A DNA stretch of 64,000 nt from Marchantia polymorpha subsp. ruderalis. Taxonomy: Eukaryota; Streptophyta; Marchantiopsida; Marchantiales; Marchantiaceae. The translations under genes were made by a program, and so were the position numbers. Positions 38,401-52,242 of the stretch are shown one piece after another; within the stretch, counting starts at the first letter, position 1, and every line of letters begins with the position of its first letter. The notes under the pieces are model-generated. The model was not told where the DNA came from. It did not search any database and worked only from the letters and a program-made list of their open reading frames with translations. The stretch covers positions 23,084,001 through 23,148,000 of the forward strand of contig AP031357.1 in the NCBI GenBank assembly GCA_037833965.1. Direction: 5' to 3'.

Positions 38401-39374
38401 GGATTGCTTCTTTACGATTTACTTCATTTATCTAATATCATTTTCTATGCAAAACCTTGAAAGCTTTTACCTCAGTTCACTTAGCAATAATTCATAAAAA
38501 TAAGTCAGATATGTTTTATGCCTAGACATAATGCAGTTTTTGATTATTTGATAATATGCATTAGATTCGAGTATTTTTCTGATTTTGGACATATGAGAAT
38601 ATATTTATTTAAAATTACACATGCAATAGCTTTCACTTTAATTATTAAATCAAAACAAATTATGTTTTTGATATTTTAATTTCAAAATATTTCAAATATT
38701 TGTTATGATTGATTGATGTTAGAAGTGAAAAAAATGCTCTTATTACGGATTTTTTAAAATTAATGCACTAGTTGAAGGATTATTTTTCAAAAATGCATAA
38801 TCAAAATAACAACAAATCCTGAACATGTAGTAAATGTTGAATCAACCAAATAAAAAATTGAGTTGAGTTTTTATTTTATGTTTAATTTTTTCAATTCTTG
38901 TAGAATACTTTCAATGAAGAAAACAAACAATACTTGTTGAATTTTTGAAGTAATTTTGTACATTAAATGTGTAATTTGAACAAATTGTTTTGAGTTTTCA
39001 AATTGATAAATGTTTTTTTATTTTTTATCGATCTCAAAAATTTCTTGTCAACAAAATAATGACTTTTGTGTTTTTTTGCCAATATAATGTTTTATCTATT
39101 TCTATTTAATTTTATTTTGCCTTCATCAACAGGAATAACAATAACAAGCTGACATCTATGATAAAAATTTTGTTGCAATATGCATCTACTATGTATAATA
39201 GATATTTTTTTCTACCATGAATTTGTTTAAACATATTCAAGTATTGAATCCACACATCTTCATGATATTAACTAAGAAATTTTTAAATATTTTAATGTAT
39301 TCAGATATTCACAATTTATTTCAATGGATTTTTTTAATCAAATCATGTAATTTCATTCTTGAAATTTGAAAAAA

Positions 39375-39660
39375 TGAACCGCTTGAAAATTTTCAAACTG
39401 GGATGACAGATTGATCTAACTGATATTTCCATGAAGGTGAAAGTACTTCTTCCCGTAGAATGGGGTGAACGCGCATCTGCACGCATTTGGGGTGGCATCC
39501 AATAGTGTGAAGTTGAGAAGAAAAGGTATGAAGAGTTCTAAAGAGTGGGGTTTTCATAATCTCGAGCAAGGGCGTGACCATAAACCCCTCGGTTATTGTC
39601 TATGTGAATACAACAGTGGGGACATGTCTCTCCAACAATTCATGATGTGAATTGAAAACA
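39375..39660 (+). other. Island of ordinary composition inside the AT-rich block
   Basis: About 280 bp with normal GC carries a plus open frame (39465-39650) with text such as LRRKGMKSSKEWGFHNLEQG. It is not recognised. It could be a captured gene fragment or the less decayed part of an element. Confidence 0.4.
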
Positions 39661-41290
39661 TTCTATTTTGAAAACATTTGTTTCCATAAAGTTATCATGT
39701 AAGAGTCGTATTCATGTAATAATGTATTCTAAATTTTTGCAATAAAATTGTAGGTATGAAAATTGACAAATGAATTGATTTTTTCATGATCTAATTATTA
39801 AAAAACTTGCATACTTCTACTCTTCTTATAAGTTATATTTTACAAGATTTTATATTCAAAGCAAAAGATTGGTAATGATCTTCAATGTTTTGAAATGGTT
39901 TTTATTTACGTTTCTATTATCAATAAAAATTGATTTCAATCCAACCTGGAAAAAGTTGTATCAACTTTTATCACTTCATTTTGTTTTTTTACATTCTCGT
40001 TGTCTAATGCAAAAATCTTGTCTTTCAAGGTTTGTTGTTTTGTATGATTTTTTATATTCGCTTGTGTCAATTTGTTTATTCATATCACGATTGCATTTCA
40101 AATTTCATACATATCAAGTGAGATTTCATGATTGTTCTCATTCAGAAGTAAAAAAATCATCCAATTTTCAATATATAAATCAAGAAAGCTAAATTTGATA
40201 CTCAAACATTTCTATAATAATTTTTAGCATAAATTTACTCAATGAAGTTTTTTCACACTCTCATCTATTGGTATGTTATTTTTATCTGTACATACTCGTT
40301 ACATTAAATGATAACTAATAATTCACTATTCAAATCCATCAAAAAATTATTATAGAATGTATAGTATAATTTTAAATTTCTTTTAAACTAATCATTGGAA
40401 ATATGAATGAAATTCTCAAGTTCATAACTTGAGTAAAAAATTTTGCACCTTAATTTGTCACAATGTACATAAAAAAATATTGATTCTCCATGTAACAAAG
40501 ATGAATGTCAAACATATTGAACATAAATCATTATGATATTCAATGAATACATAAATGATTGACATTTAGTGTTCAATTAGCACAATAATCAATGTATCTA
40601 TTTTTTATCTAACAAACACACAGATTATTGAAGTGTAAATATTAATTAACACACTTATTCTTTAACTACTAAATACACATATATTTTACATGATAACTAT
40701 AGAAAATCCATTTTAAATAAACTCTATCTTCATATTGAGAGACTTCTAATTTAACTTTGATAAAGTAAAGATGATTACATATAATGTTTGTGATAATGTT
40801 GGTAAAAATCAGAATTTGAATTTGTGTATATGATAGCAAAGATGTTTATGCCAATACAAATACATCTGTTTTAATGATGTTGATGAGGGTAATAGCCTTG
40901 ATTGAAATGAAAATACTGATACTAACGTGATTTTTGTAACTATATACGCAACAACTTATAAGAAAGTGGTACAAACTGATAAATCTCTATCATACAAAGT
41001 TGTCACAAATTTAGTGTCTAATCTTATTTTGATTCTTTTTTTCATGTTCATATTTCATCCCCACATTCTTTTGAATGATTATTGAATGCAAGTTTTAATA
41101 TTTCTTTTAAGATAATCCTCCTTTACAGATTCTTCTTGTATAAATTGGAAGCCTCCAATTTTTTTTTTTAAACTTCAAAAGTATTCATCATCAATTTTAT
41201 TGAACACAACTACCGACTTCATGAAAACTTTTAACAAGACTTAATAACAAAAAGTAACGTGATCAAGTAAAAGTCATTTTTTAATAGTAA

Positions 41291-42800
41291 CGTGATAAAG
41301 AAAGCATGGAGAGGACACGATGAACCACTCATTCCACGGATGGAATGGATCAAACTTCAAACTGAGGGTATGTCCAAGACTTTTGGGTTTGGATGGGGCC
41401 TGAAGGAAAAACGCTCTATTGGTGGAAAGTGTGGAAAGAGTTCGGGTTCAATGTACAAGAAAACAATAGGTTCCTAGTTCTTCTCTGCCATGTGATCTTT
41501 CGACAGAAGTTCTATATAACTCAAAATCGCACTGATCACTGTTCCACAAAAATCGCATGTCCGAGGAGAACAAGATTGATGTTTGAGCTGGCTGAGAGTA
41601 GCAGCTAGTATTTGATCGTGCGAATCGTAACCAACCATTACGAATCGTTCAGCTCGTTGAGAGTTCTCCTCAAATTCAAGGGCATCAAGGCTTACATGTT
41701 CCTCCATCGTAATCCAGATGCGTAGGTCGGCAATGAGCAAATGCATCAAACTACGGCGACTGCAAGTTGAAGCTCTGCTTCTGCCTCCACTCACATTTTG
41801 AGTTTTGCATTCGGCCGCACATAGCAACAAAAAATGCTGTTCTGCATGACATACTCCTTTGTTTTGCGTTGTCGATTGACACGGAGTCTTGATTAGTGCC
41901 ATGTCAAGTTCTAATTTGACAGAGCACTGGAAAATGAAATTCTTGAATGCAGCTTAAATTGTGCTGCTTCTCTCATTTGTTTTGCAAACGGTGTTCCAAC
42001 AAATGAGAAGTCCTTGGAGTCAATTAAAAACATCGCTGGACGCCATCTCTGCCAAGGACTCTCCTGTTATCCGGATGGTAACACTCATTGCGCACTATAA
42101 ATTCGTAATCATCATCATACAGGGATGTGAAGCTGGTCATCTTGTCTCCCCGATCTGTCGAATCAGTTGTTTCTTCCACTCTCATCTCCATCGACATCCG
42201 CCACTAAATTTCACTTTCTCTCTTATACGCCAAATAAAAGCATACTTAATCTCGCACTTTTCACTGAATGTATCCTGCCATACTCCTTCTTTTCCAATAT
42301 TCCATATAATCTTTTACTTGTTTTTTCGATGAATATGCAACATCCACAATTCGCGAATTATCTATGCTTGAAGCAAATTGCAGTTTATGAATTTCCCTGT
42401 TTGAGAATATTCACAACTGCATAGGCTATGTGATTTTCTATTACTTTGGTACCTAATAGGACCAGAAAGTCCTAAATGGGATTGTGTGAAATCTCTTGGC
42501 TGTGAAATGTCTTATTCTGTCTATACCATATATCCGTAATTTAATTCGGATCTTCATCTCGTAAAGTTGGAAACTCAAAGTGTAAAGATGTAGATGTCGT
42601 CTCTCCTCAAGTCATATATCCACATCTTCAATACCCAAAAATTACATCTGGAATGCCGAGTTTTTTTCTCGTATTATCTAGATGCTGTAGATCTGCATGT
42701 GGCATTTCATATTTTAATCTCTAGTTTACTTCTTCGCTGCTATTAGTGTCAGATTTTCATTTTTGAAACTTTCACTCGTGAGTGTCTTTGATATATGAAC
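41291..42800. other. Region of ordinary composition between two AT-rich stretches
   Basis: An open frame at 41292-41477 (text KTFGFGWGLKEKRS) abuts the AT-rich block, and a 142-codon minus frame (41474-41902) follows. Neither is recognised, and neither has splice partners I could link. The rest is short frames only. Confidence 0.3.
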
Positions 42801-43900
42801 ATTCACTTTTGTGGCGTTGCGTGGAATAAGATACAAATTATTTACATAAGATCAAACACCTAAATCATTTTATGTTAAAGAATCACTTTGTCATCTTATC
42901 AATTTGTAAGATAACATTTCGTAAAAATTTCTGAGAATATCAATACCTTATCTTGATGGAGATTTTCAATTTATCTTGAAATCTATTAATAACTTTGATA
43001 GAATAAAAAATCTCAACAATTTTAACATTCATTAACGTGAATCTTATTATGCAACATACCTTTTATACCTAAAAGGATAAATTTTATAAATACTTTTTTA
43101 TGGAACACTTGTATTTTTTTAAGCATACTAGTTCATTCAATATCATTATCCACAAATGAATAGAACAGTATTGTATATGAGTCGTTTACTAGGTTTAGAA
43201 TGTTTATCTTGTGACTAATTATTTGAGGCATAACAAATGTTCATATAGAGTTAGGAGTAATCCAAACTACTTAAATTTCTATTATTATCTCATTTGAATG
43301 GAGTACAGTATATGAGTGTTTAGATCCGAAACCCTGCTGTATGATGTCATTATGGTGATCGATAGGACATGTGAGTATGGATTTTTTTATATGCCCAAAG
43401 AATTGATATGTTATCATTTTAATGTAATATATTCATATTTTCGTTCATGTATGTATTTTTATTACAAATATTATGATTAAAATTTTGATGTAACATATTT
43501 ATACTTTTCTTATGTATAGTATATTATTACAAACGTGATGATTACTTTATATACATGTGACACAATAAGAAAAAAATATTAATAGGCATCTTGGTATGGA
43601 AAGTGGGTGTAATGTATTTAAATAAAGTCAAATTATTTGAGAAAATGAAGAAGTAAGGCTATAAATAGAAATAAACTGTCTGTTTTATCTAGTCATATGT
43701 TTTTATAATTAGAGTTCAATATGTCTATAAAATAAGATCAAAAGCTTACAATAATATAGAACACACATATATCACTTTAGTTAGTTTGTGATATGGAGAA
43801 AACACCGACCAATGATATATGTATAGTATAACAAGAAAATCAAATAAAAATAAAAATTTTATATATTGGCAACAAGTACAGTTTGGATATTGTGGTCTTT
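42801..43900. other. Second AT-rich stretch
   Basis: Composition again falls to very low GC with A/T runs, no open frame of note and no repeat structure visible. It may belong with the larger block to the left, separated by an insertion of ordinary DNA. Confidence 0.5.
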
Positions 43901-45966
43901 TGGATATAGCTCTATGTTAACGTTTGGACTCTTCTACGGAGGGCATGATGATTATTGGGTCCTTTTGGTTGTGTTACTTTGCCCAAATTCACTCTCTTTT
44001 CCGTCAATCTCCATTATCTTGTGGAGAACTCATGCACGTTAGCTTAAGTTGAGTTGATGCCCTTCTGAACCACAATTCAGTTGTTAGTGGCTTGGGATAA
44101 CGATTGATTATCAGCTGTAAATTACACACACGCAAAATTTCAACAAGCTCAGCTTTGCATCATGCGACTTGTGAGTTTTGACCCATGAACGATTCTGTGG
44201 TTACTGCAAGGACCACCAGATGTCGTGAATGACGTATTCATGATTTTTCCGCACACGATTTGATCCATCTCAAGGCAAGTTTTCATTCAATGCTCTTACT
44301 TGGTGCTTATCAAACCCGGAGCTTCGTCCGTCTGCCTCTTCTCAAACCCTGGTCAGATTTCGCAGTACGGACCTGCAATGTGCATCTGTTACTGACGCTA
44401 CTATCCTGGTAACCAGGTTTTGAAGCCTGAGGGTGCAGCCATTCAATTCTCTGAGTCCCTGTCCACGGCCTGTGACGAAGAAGACACATGAACAACTGGT
44501 TCACACTAATGTTTGTACAGACTGTAACTCACAGGGTCAAGCACCACAAGATCCTGCAAGAGGTCTAGAAAAGAATGCACATCTGGTGGTAATGCTAGAT
44601 CATGATCTCCAGATATTTCCTCTTCGCATTTAGGAAGGACCTTCTGTCCAAGCGTCACATTTATGGGAAAGTTCGATAAAAGTGACGCTCAGAGAGAAGG
44701 TCCATCGGTGTATATGTTATATGTGATGCCTGACAGATAGAGAATGGAACAAGTGTTGAGTGAGTTACTCGCAAGTAAATCAAGCAAATCGTCAACAGGA
44801 GTCTCCCACGGTGTCGGAAGGATGGGACGAAAATTGTCACCCGGCAATGATGGCTTGGCTTATTGCGGGAAGGGGAGGGAAGCGGCCGGGAAGTTGGTCA
44901 GACGTCGTCTGAAGGTAGCAAGTCATGGAACGAATATGCCTACATCTTCGACGGCAACACCGGATGACTTTTTCAAACACAGATCAATGGCGGAGAGGAC
45001 CGGAGTGGACCGGAGTCAAGCGGTCGAGAACGCCTGGCGGAGGGTGAAGGATGAGGACGAGGAGGAGAACGAGGGCCCGACTGCGCATGAGCAGCCTTCG
45101 GTACCACGACAACCTTGTAGACCCGGGCACCTAGCGGGAATCGCGAGGCAGCGGAGGATTTGATTTGACTTGGAAGTACACCGGAACGTTCCCGCTGCTG
45201 ATTGCGTTACCTGGAAGTCTTGCACAGCAGGTGAGACGCGAATAGCGGGCCGGAATGGCGCGTAGATTCCGATGCCCGGGCCTCGTTCCAGACGCTCCGC
45301 CGGGCTCGAGCACAGCGGGCGGGCACTGAATGCGTTGTGATCCGCAGAGAGCCGTGGGAGTTATATGAGCTCTGACGATTCTGCTGAAACCATCGCCAGT
45401 GGTCCGAAAAAAAGACAGGCAGTAGGATTAAGAGTACGGTCCAGATGATAGACTAGACTGAGAGCGTATCAAATATATCATCAGCCGTTGTTCTTTTGCT
45501 CTGCGAGAGATAATAGTAGACATTGTTGTGGAGATCTCGTTCGTGTAGAGGTGAGGTTTGGTGATGTTGGGACACCTAGCTCGATAAGTGTGGGTTTATA
45601 TTGCATCTGCATTGCAATTTTGAGAGTGCGAGGCAAATGGATTAGATTCCCTCTTTTCTCGTTTATTGTTGTAGATCTATTCTCGTTGAGTTGATCCAGC
45701 GACCACTTGCTGTCGTCATCATGTCGATGTCTCTCATTTGTGCGTTCCGTAGCTAGATTTGGTTATAGTAGAGAGTTGAGGAGGTTATTTTGCGCCCGTT
45801 TCTACCTTGTCTATATCACAATCGTAGCTTTTAGAGGTCGAGTATCAAGTGTTTAGAAACCTTCAAATTTCGTTTGTAATCGACAGATTCCTCACGGCTC
45901 CATTCTGCTTTTTCTTTCGGTTCTTTTCGTTGTTTATCAAAGACCTCGTAGCAGAGGAGTGGCATC
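43901..45966 (+). promoter_or_regulatory. Upstream region and probable leader of the ABCA2-type gene
   Basis: The 2 kb before the ABCA2 start includes a GC-richer segment (about 44740-45360) with a 139-codon open frame (44744-45163 plus; acidic DEDEEENEGP stretch) of unknown family. It lies where the transcript start and a leader would be expected. No TATA box was identified with confidence, and leader introns are possible. Confidence 0.35.
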
Positions 45967-48900
45967 ATGGGACGGAAACAGGAGAACGGGGATGGGAGAG
46001 GACTAGAGTTGAGGAGCGGTATCCCTCTTTTTATTCAACAGAGTAGTGCACTTCTGAAGAAGAATGCGCTGCTATCTTGGCGAAATAAGCGAGCAACCTT
46101 TCTGCAATTGGTCTCGTCGCTCTTCTTCATATTCCTTATATTTGCAGTTGATCAGGCCATCAAAGCTCAAACCCGGAACACAACTGGGTTTAAGAATCTT
46201 TTCGATCCACAACCGGAGGAGGTCACTGCGATTCCCCCTTGTGAAGATGGTTTCTTTATAAAGACAGATGGCATAGGCTGCTGGGACTTCTTTTACACTC
46301 CAACTGGAAACGCTGATATTGAAAGAATAGTTTCGGCAATGAAGCGGAACAATCCACTCCGCGTAATTCCAGACAATAAGGTACCCTCAGCTGGATCCAT
46401 GAATTTCGATTTCGATTTGCACTGATTGGTGTATTCTTATTGAAATTTGATAACAAAACCTGCACAGTGGACAGAAACACATTTGGAACGTAGTTTAGCT
46501 GCGTAGATTGCTCTTATCGATGCCACACCTTCATGAGCAGACTGATGAATGTGGGTCGTGCGAATCATTGTCGTATCGTTTTTCGCTATCGGCGCATGTT
46601 GATATTGAGCAATATTTGAGAGTAAGCTCGCACAGAAGTATGAACAAAATCTAAGGGTTTTTGTTCATATTGCTCAATTGCTCAATACTTACATTCTGAA
46701 AGATACCCCAGAATGTCCGCAAGGACTATTGTATACACCCGAGAAGTAGAGCAACCAACAACCCGCATGCATACATGCACTGTGTCGCAATTTTGCCAGC
46801 TTTTGGCAGTAGCCAGTTATCTGTGAGGTAATGCCCAGATGGGTTGAAGCAGAATAGGTAATGGTTACTGTGATCTCATTCTCCGCAAGTCATTGCGTCT
46901 CTGCAACCTGCAGCTCCTTGCCTAATCTGTGTACTATGTAGACCTGAAGCCTCAAACACGAAACTATCAGTCTGATGCTAGATTAATCTTTTACAGCAGC
47001 TTGTGAACTAGCAGCACTTTTTCGTGTGATTCTCAGATCATCCTCACCACTGACATGCAGAGTTTATTAATTTGGATGTAGGTTAGAGGGTTCCCGTCAA
47101 TTGACGAGGCAGAAACTTTCTTGCTTCAAAATCCTATGCGGTGTCCAGCTGCCGTACACTTTGACATTAGAGCAAATAACGTGATCGCCTACGGAATACA
47201 GACCAACTCAACTGCCAAACAAATCCGAGGCATATATGAGAATGCCAATTTCAAATTTCAGATTCCTGTTCAAGCTGCCGTGGAACGAGAACTCACGAGG
47301 TTCCTTACTAATAGTAAGTATATGTCTTTACTTAAAATAATGGATGATATTAGTACAGTGGAATTCAGAGACTGTGCGTCAAGATTCTGCATTCACCTTT
47401 TCGTCCTTTTAATTCTCAGCGTTATTATAGGACTCTTTTGCTGTAAGTAGACTGTAATAGAGGCTAACTATCTGATGGATTGATTTTTTTTATCAAGCAT
47501 ACAGAAGAGGGACATAGGATGTGGAGTTGTAGGAGAAGTAACTACACGTTGACTGGCCGTGTGCAGCTTGTATACCACATGCCTCAAAATAGTACCAAAA
47601 TTTACTTTTTAGTCTGATTCATCTGTACGTTGGGCCTAGTGTTTGAGTTATGGATGCAGCTCTAATGCCTCTCAAACGTGATGGATTATTATGGTTCAGA
47701 TGCCAATCTCGCCTGGAACGTTTTTTTTACGGAGTTTGCTCACCCCAATATTGAAACATTCTCCACTGTGGGAACTATTGGACCTACATTCTTGCTAGCA
47801 GCAGCAATGTTTGGATTTGTTATCCAAATGAGTAATCTTGTCGGTGAAAAGGAGAACAAGTTGCGACAGGTGCCTGTCTCTTCTCTCTATATGACATAAA
47901 TGAAGGAAATTGCTTCTACTGTTTTTCTGAGTTTACTGCAAGTGCTGGTTCCCATCATGCACCACTGAAGAATGGACGTACCTATGAAAGTTGCTTGGCT
48001 CGGTCTTACCTTTTAGTCCTCTTCATTACAGGCGATGTCCACGATGGGTTTAATGAACTCGGCATACTGGTTAACTTGGCTTCTCTGGGAGCTTCTTCTG
48101 GGGATCATATCTTCAGTACTTTTGGTTCTGTTCGGCATGGCTTTCCAGTTCTACTTCTTCCTTAACAACGACTTCTTGGTTTTATTCTTCATGTTCTTTC
48201 TCTTTGCTGTGAACATGGTAAGCCTACGTCTCCCCTTAGATCGCAGAGTATCGATGAGATAAATACTTTTGAGCACAGCAAAACTTCTTCAATGAGATGC
48301 AGGCTACAGGAATGGCTGCTTAGCTACTTATATCATCGATTAATAAGCTTCTTGAAGCTTGGCTTACCTTCTTCAGTCCTTCACATGCAGACGGGCTTTG
48401 CATTTTTGTTGTCAACATTTTTAAGCAAGGCTACATCGGCAACGAGCGTCGGGTTCTTTATCTTTGTCGTCGGTTTCTTGACACAGGTGAGGTCTTATTC
48501 TGCAAGGTCTAGTTTATTGTTTCTTTCTGGTTTTGGTTTTACTTACCCTAGCGTATACTTGGTGTTAACGTCACATTTTGTCTCTATGAAACAGCTGGTG
48601 ACAGCCTTCGGATTTCCATATGATAAGCAATTTTCATCCGGTCTCCGGGGTCTATGGTCATTATTTCCTCCAGATTTGTTGGCCATAGGTCTGAAGTATC
48701 TGGGAGACGCCACGGCCACGAAGCAAGACGCGGGCATAAGTTTTAAAGACATAGATAAATGTTCCATCGGAAACGACGATTGTGTTTTGACCATGGTAAG
48801 CTTGACATACATCTAGTTCTTGTGGATCCTGCTAATCGCTTTTCAGTATTTTGCCATTCTACTTCCTGTTATCTTCGTCAATATTCTTTCTGACATGCTG

Positions 48901-51900
48901 TGCGTTGCTGTCACTGGCAGAGTCAAATATATATATGGCTAGCAGCAACGTTCGTCGTATGGTTATTGCTTGCCTTGTATTTTGACAACGTACTTCCTGA
49001 TGCGAACGGCGTACGCAAACCTTGGACGTACTTTCTCCGCCCTTCTTACTGGGCTGGGAGCAGCAGCAAGGCTACCGAAGGTATCTCTCAATTTCTCTCA
49101 CTTCTGTCATTTTCTAGTGTTTTATCTCCTTCATTGTCGCTCTCCACGAGCATGGACACAAATCATCTGTAGAAATTTTTGTTCATATTTTGTCTTTGTT
49201 ATTTCATAGGAGGTGGATGCTGCAGTTGTACTCAAGCTGCTCCTCCAGCTCCAGAGTTGGGTGAGTTGGATGATGAGGATGTGGTCGCTGAGGAGGATCT
49301 TGTCAAACGACAGAAGCGGGATATTGTAGACGATCCAGCTGTTGCAGTTCGGATCCAAGGGTTGCGCAAAACATTTGCTGGCAAAACGGAGCTGAAGTGC
49401 TGTTGCAGAATAAAGTCTACAAAGCCATATCATGCTGTAAAGGTATGGACTGGTGTCCCTGTATGGTACTGCGCACTGTACTTGACATCCGGAAATTGAC
49501 CAAGGTTGAATATTCTATAGCCCATGTTAGAGGTCGCCAGACTTGCACCTGATTGTCAGTCCTGCACTTTTCTTATGTTCACAGGATGTTTGGTATAATA
49601 TCGAGAAGGACAAGCTTTTTTGTCTTCTGGGTCCGAATGGGGCTGGAAAGACGACGACTATTAACTGTTTGACCGGGATTATACCCACGACCAATGGTGA
49701 CGGTAAGTCGACATTACGAGGAACTTGTATCATTATAATATGTGTGTATTTGATAGGCTTTTCTTTCTGTTACCTCGTGCAAGTTTTTTGAGATCCCTTC
49801 GTCATATTTATTCACATCTGGGGATATTGATCTGTTTTAGCCTTAGTGATGTGTCCTCACTCGTGTCTTTGGTATTGCTTTGCAGCCTTGATATACGGTG
49901 ATTCAGTTAGAAGCACAAGTGGTATGGCTAAGATTCGTGGTTACATGGGAGTGTGTCCACAGGTACTTCACAAAATATTACAACATTTGCGAAGTTGGAT
50001 TCCAATGTGTTGAATTTGGATTCCAATCCAGCTGTCACGTTAACATGTGTTGGAATGTACAGGAATAATGGTGCCATACATTAACTCCCGATATAAAAAT
50101 GCTGAATGTTTGTGCAGTTCGATATTCTGTGGGAAGCACTATCAGGACGTGAGCACTTGCACCTTTTTGGTAGCATCAAGGGTTTACGACCGGCTGATAT
50201 CACCTCGGTAAGTTCCGAATCTGCTGCAGCATCATGTCTACCCACATTCCTGCACAACATTCGTCAAAATCGAAAGACTCCACCGGAGCAACAAAGCGAA
50301 CAAAATCGACAGTTTTAATATTGAGGGATTTCTGTATTACAGGGTACCGAACAACTTCTGGCCCAAGTGAAGCTTTTGGAGGCAGCTAAAGTTCGTTCGG
50401 GAAGTTACAGTGGGGGTATGAAGCGGAGACTTAGCGTGGCCATAGCCCTTATTGGGGATCCAAAAATTGTGTTTCTTGATGAACCGGTAAGAAGCATTGA
50501 CCAAGACAGGTTTTGCTTGAGTCCTGGAAAACGGTAGTACCCCTCAATTCTAGCAACTGGTATACGTCCAGGTTAAACGGAGTTGTGTGCCGCGATTTTT
50601 CAATTATCCACGAGCATGAGTATATTACAGTTCAGGAATGGTGGAAAGTAGGATGCAGAACAGTTACCTTGTGCATTCTCTGGCTTCTTGTAAAGCCTCT
50701 AAACAATCTGACAGATTTTCCGATGAGCTTCTTGCTGCCATACTTGTTTTGATGACTTTGGAACATACTGCTTGACTGCAGACCACTGGTATGGATCCGG
50801 TAACGCGGAGACATGTTTGGGATATTATAGAATCTTCGAAGAAAGGGCGTGCTATTGTGTTGACCACTCATTCTATGGAAGAAGCAGACATATTGGGCGA
50901 TCGAATAGCAATTATGGCTCGGGGAAGACTCAGATGTATAGGAACCTCTATTCACCTTAAAACTCGTTTTGGAGCTGGCTATATCGTCAATGTAAGTGTT
51001 CGCAAGGAATCGGTTGGCAACAGCCCCATTATGCCAGCCTCATCTCCGAGAGGTGAAGAGCTGCGCCGAGACGAAGTCAAGCAGTTCTTCAAGGACGTGA
51101 GTATTTGATACCAAGAGCAGTGCATGAGTGAGTTCTTATTAACAAGAATTTGAAGAACTTGCCAAAACAAAGCTTAATTTGGAGTTGTGATGGAACTCTT
51201 TCGTTGTCTTAACAGCAATTAGGTGTGGAATTCAAGGACGAGACGAGAGCCTACATCACCTTCGTAATTCCACGTGAGAAGGACAGGGAACTAACGGTGC
51301 GAATTCTACTCATATTCTTCACCTGCGAAAGTGAATCGATATTTGAACTTGAGTCCTAGGGGAAACGAAGAGGTTGATGGGGACAAGCTCGAAGGAAATA
51401 GCTGGCTGCTTCTTATTGCTCTTTCATCACTTAGCTACCCAAGGATTTGTTTTTACCTTTCTCAAGAGGATTTTAACAGTGTTATAGGAAGGTCATATTC
51501 CACATATTCTGTGGAATTGGCAAGACTTCTATACGCATGCCCCTGAATTTTCCCTGGTTTCCTAACTTTGAAACGTTCCATCTATCCAGGACTTTTTCAA
51601 TCTGCTTGAGGAGGAGAAGGAAAGGCTGCATATCTCAGACGTCCAAATCAGTCTCACCACCCTAGAAGAAGTCTTTCTTAATATCTCGAAGAAAGCCGAG
51701 CTCGAGAGTGCAGCTGCAGATGGGCGCTTTGACGTGTTGACTTTGACTTCTGGTCCGGCTATTGGCATGTGCATAAATGTAAGCTTTGCATTCTCTTATT
51801 TCTTCGTCCTCAAAATTGTTGCACTTCGCCTAAGTTTCAATGAGAAGTGTTCCACACGGTTATGAATAATGCCCGAGGAACCGTACGTTAGAACGATAAA

Positions 51901-52242
51901 TAATGGCGCTGAAGTTAGGACTGTCAATTGCAGGTCCCTGTAGGTGCTCCGTTCGTCGCGGTTCCAGGCACAGAATCATCTGAGACACCGAACGGCATGA
52001 TGGTGGAAATATATTGGCAACAAGACGATACGGGCTCTCTTTGCATCGCCGGACACTCGGATTTAATGCCGTCACCGGCACCTTCGGCAGCCCGTCCAGC
52101 TCGGCGGAGCGGATCTCAACGTCGTTCTTTTGGGCCTGTCGGGTCGTTCGGGCGCTCTAGTAGGATTATGGAGGCAGAAGTTATACAAATGTCGAATATC
52201 GATGGCAACCGACCGGGTTCAAGGCGAATGTCCATGAGTTGA
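45967..52242 (+). CDS. ABCA2: ABC transporter A family member 2-like, complete 16-exon gene
   Basis: Exons: 45967-46380, 47082-47313, 47700-47869, 48032-48217, 48391-48486, 48595-48795, 48921-49080, 49210-49442, 49585-49702, 49886-49962, 50118-50207, 50343-50486, 50782-51096, 51216-51296, 51590-51778, 51934-52242. All introns are GT..AG, all phases close, and the product is 1004 residues (about 980 in Arabidopsis ABCA2 from memory). One membrane domain comes first: helix 1 at about residues 45-62, a large lumenal loop, then further helices at about 235-490. A single ATPase domain follows: Walker A GPNGAGKT (580-587), Q-loop CPQFDILW, signature SGGMKRR (682-688), Walker B VFLDEP (702-707), D-loop TTGMDP, H-loop His737. 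The tail repeats the ABCA2-typical [14 protein letters not shown] and [12 protein letters not shown] half transporter, probably a dimer exporting lipid-like substrates; no key residue is missing. Confidence 0.96.
46602..46678. repeat. Nested inverted repeats in intron 1 of the ABCA2-type gene
   Basis: TATGAACAAAA (46639-46649) pairs perfectly with TTTTGTTCATA (46659-46669) around a 9-nt loop. An outer 12-bp pair, ATTGAGCAATAT (46604-46615) and ATATTGCTCAAT (46667-46678), overlaps it by three bases, so the two pairings compete. It may be a small insertion or a foldable intron segment. Confidence 0.75.

Larger units (their letters stand above)
35281..41290. other. Extremely AT-rich block
   Basis: Lines counted by eye contain about 78-82% A+T (36001-36060 has 13 G/C in 60; 38161-38220 has 11 in 60), and CpG is scarce. 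Open frames (up to 145 codons at 37686-38123 minus) read as Phe/Ile/Lys/Asn-rich noise with no family motif. A patch of ordinary composition interrupts it at about 39375-39660. No terminal repeats or target duplication framing the block were found. Old, heavily decayed transposon DNA is the simplest reading. An organellar insert is not supported because no plastid or mitochondrial gene was recognised. Confidence 0.6.

Noticed and set aside
35281..41290. AT-rich block as plastid or mitochondrial insert
   Set aside because: No organelle gene, tRNA or rRNA stretch was recognised.
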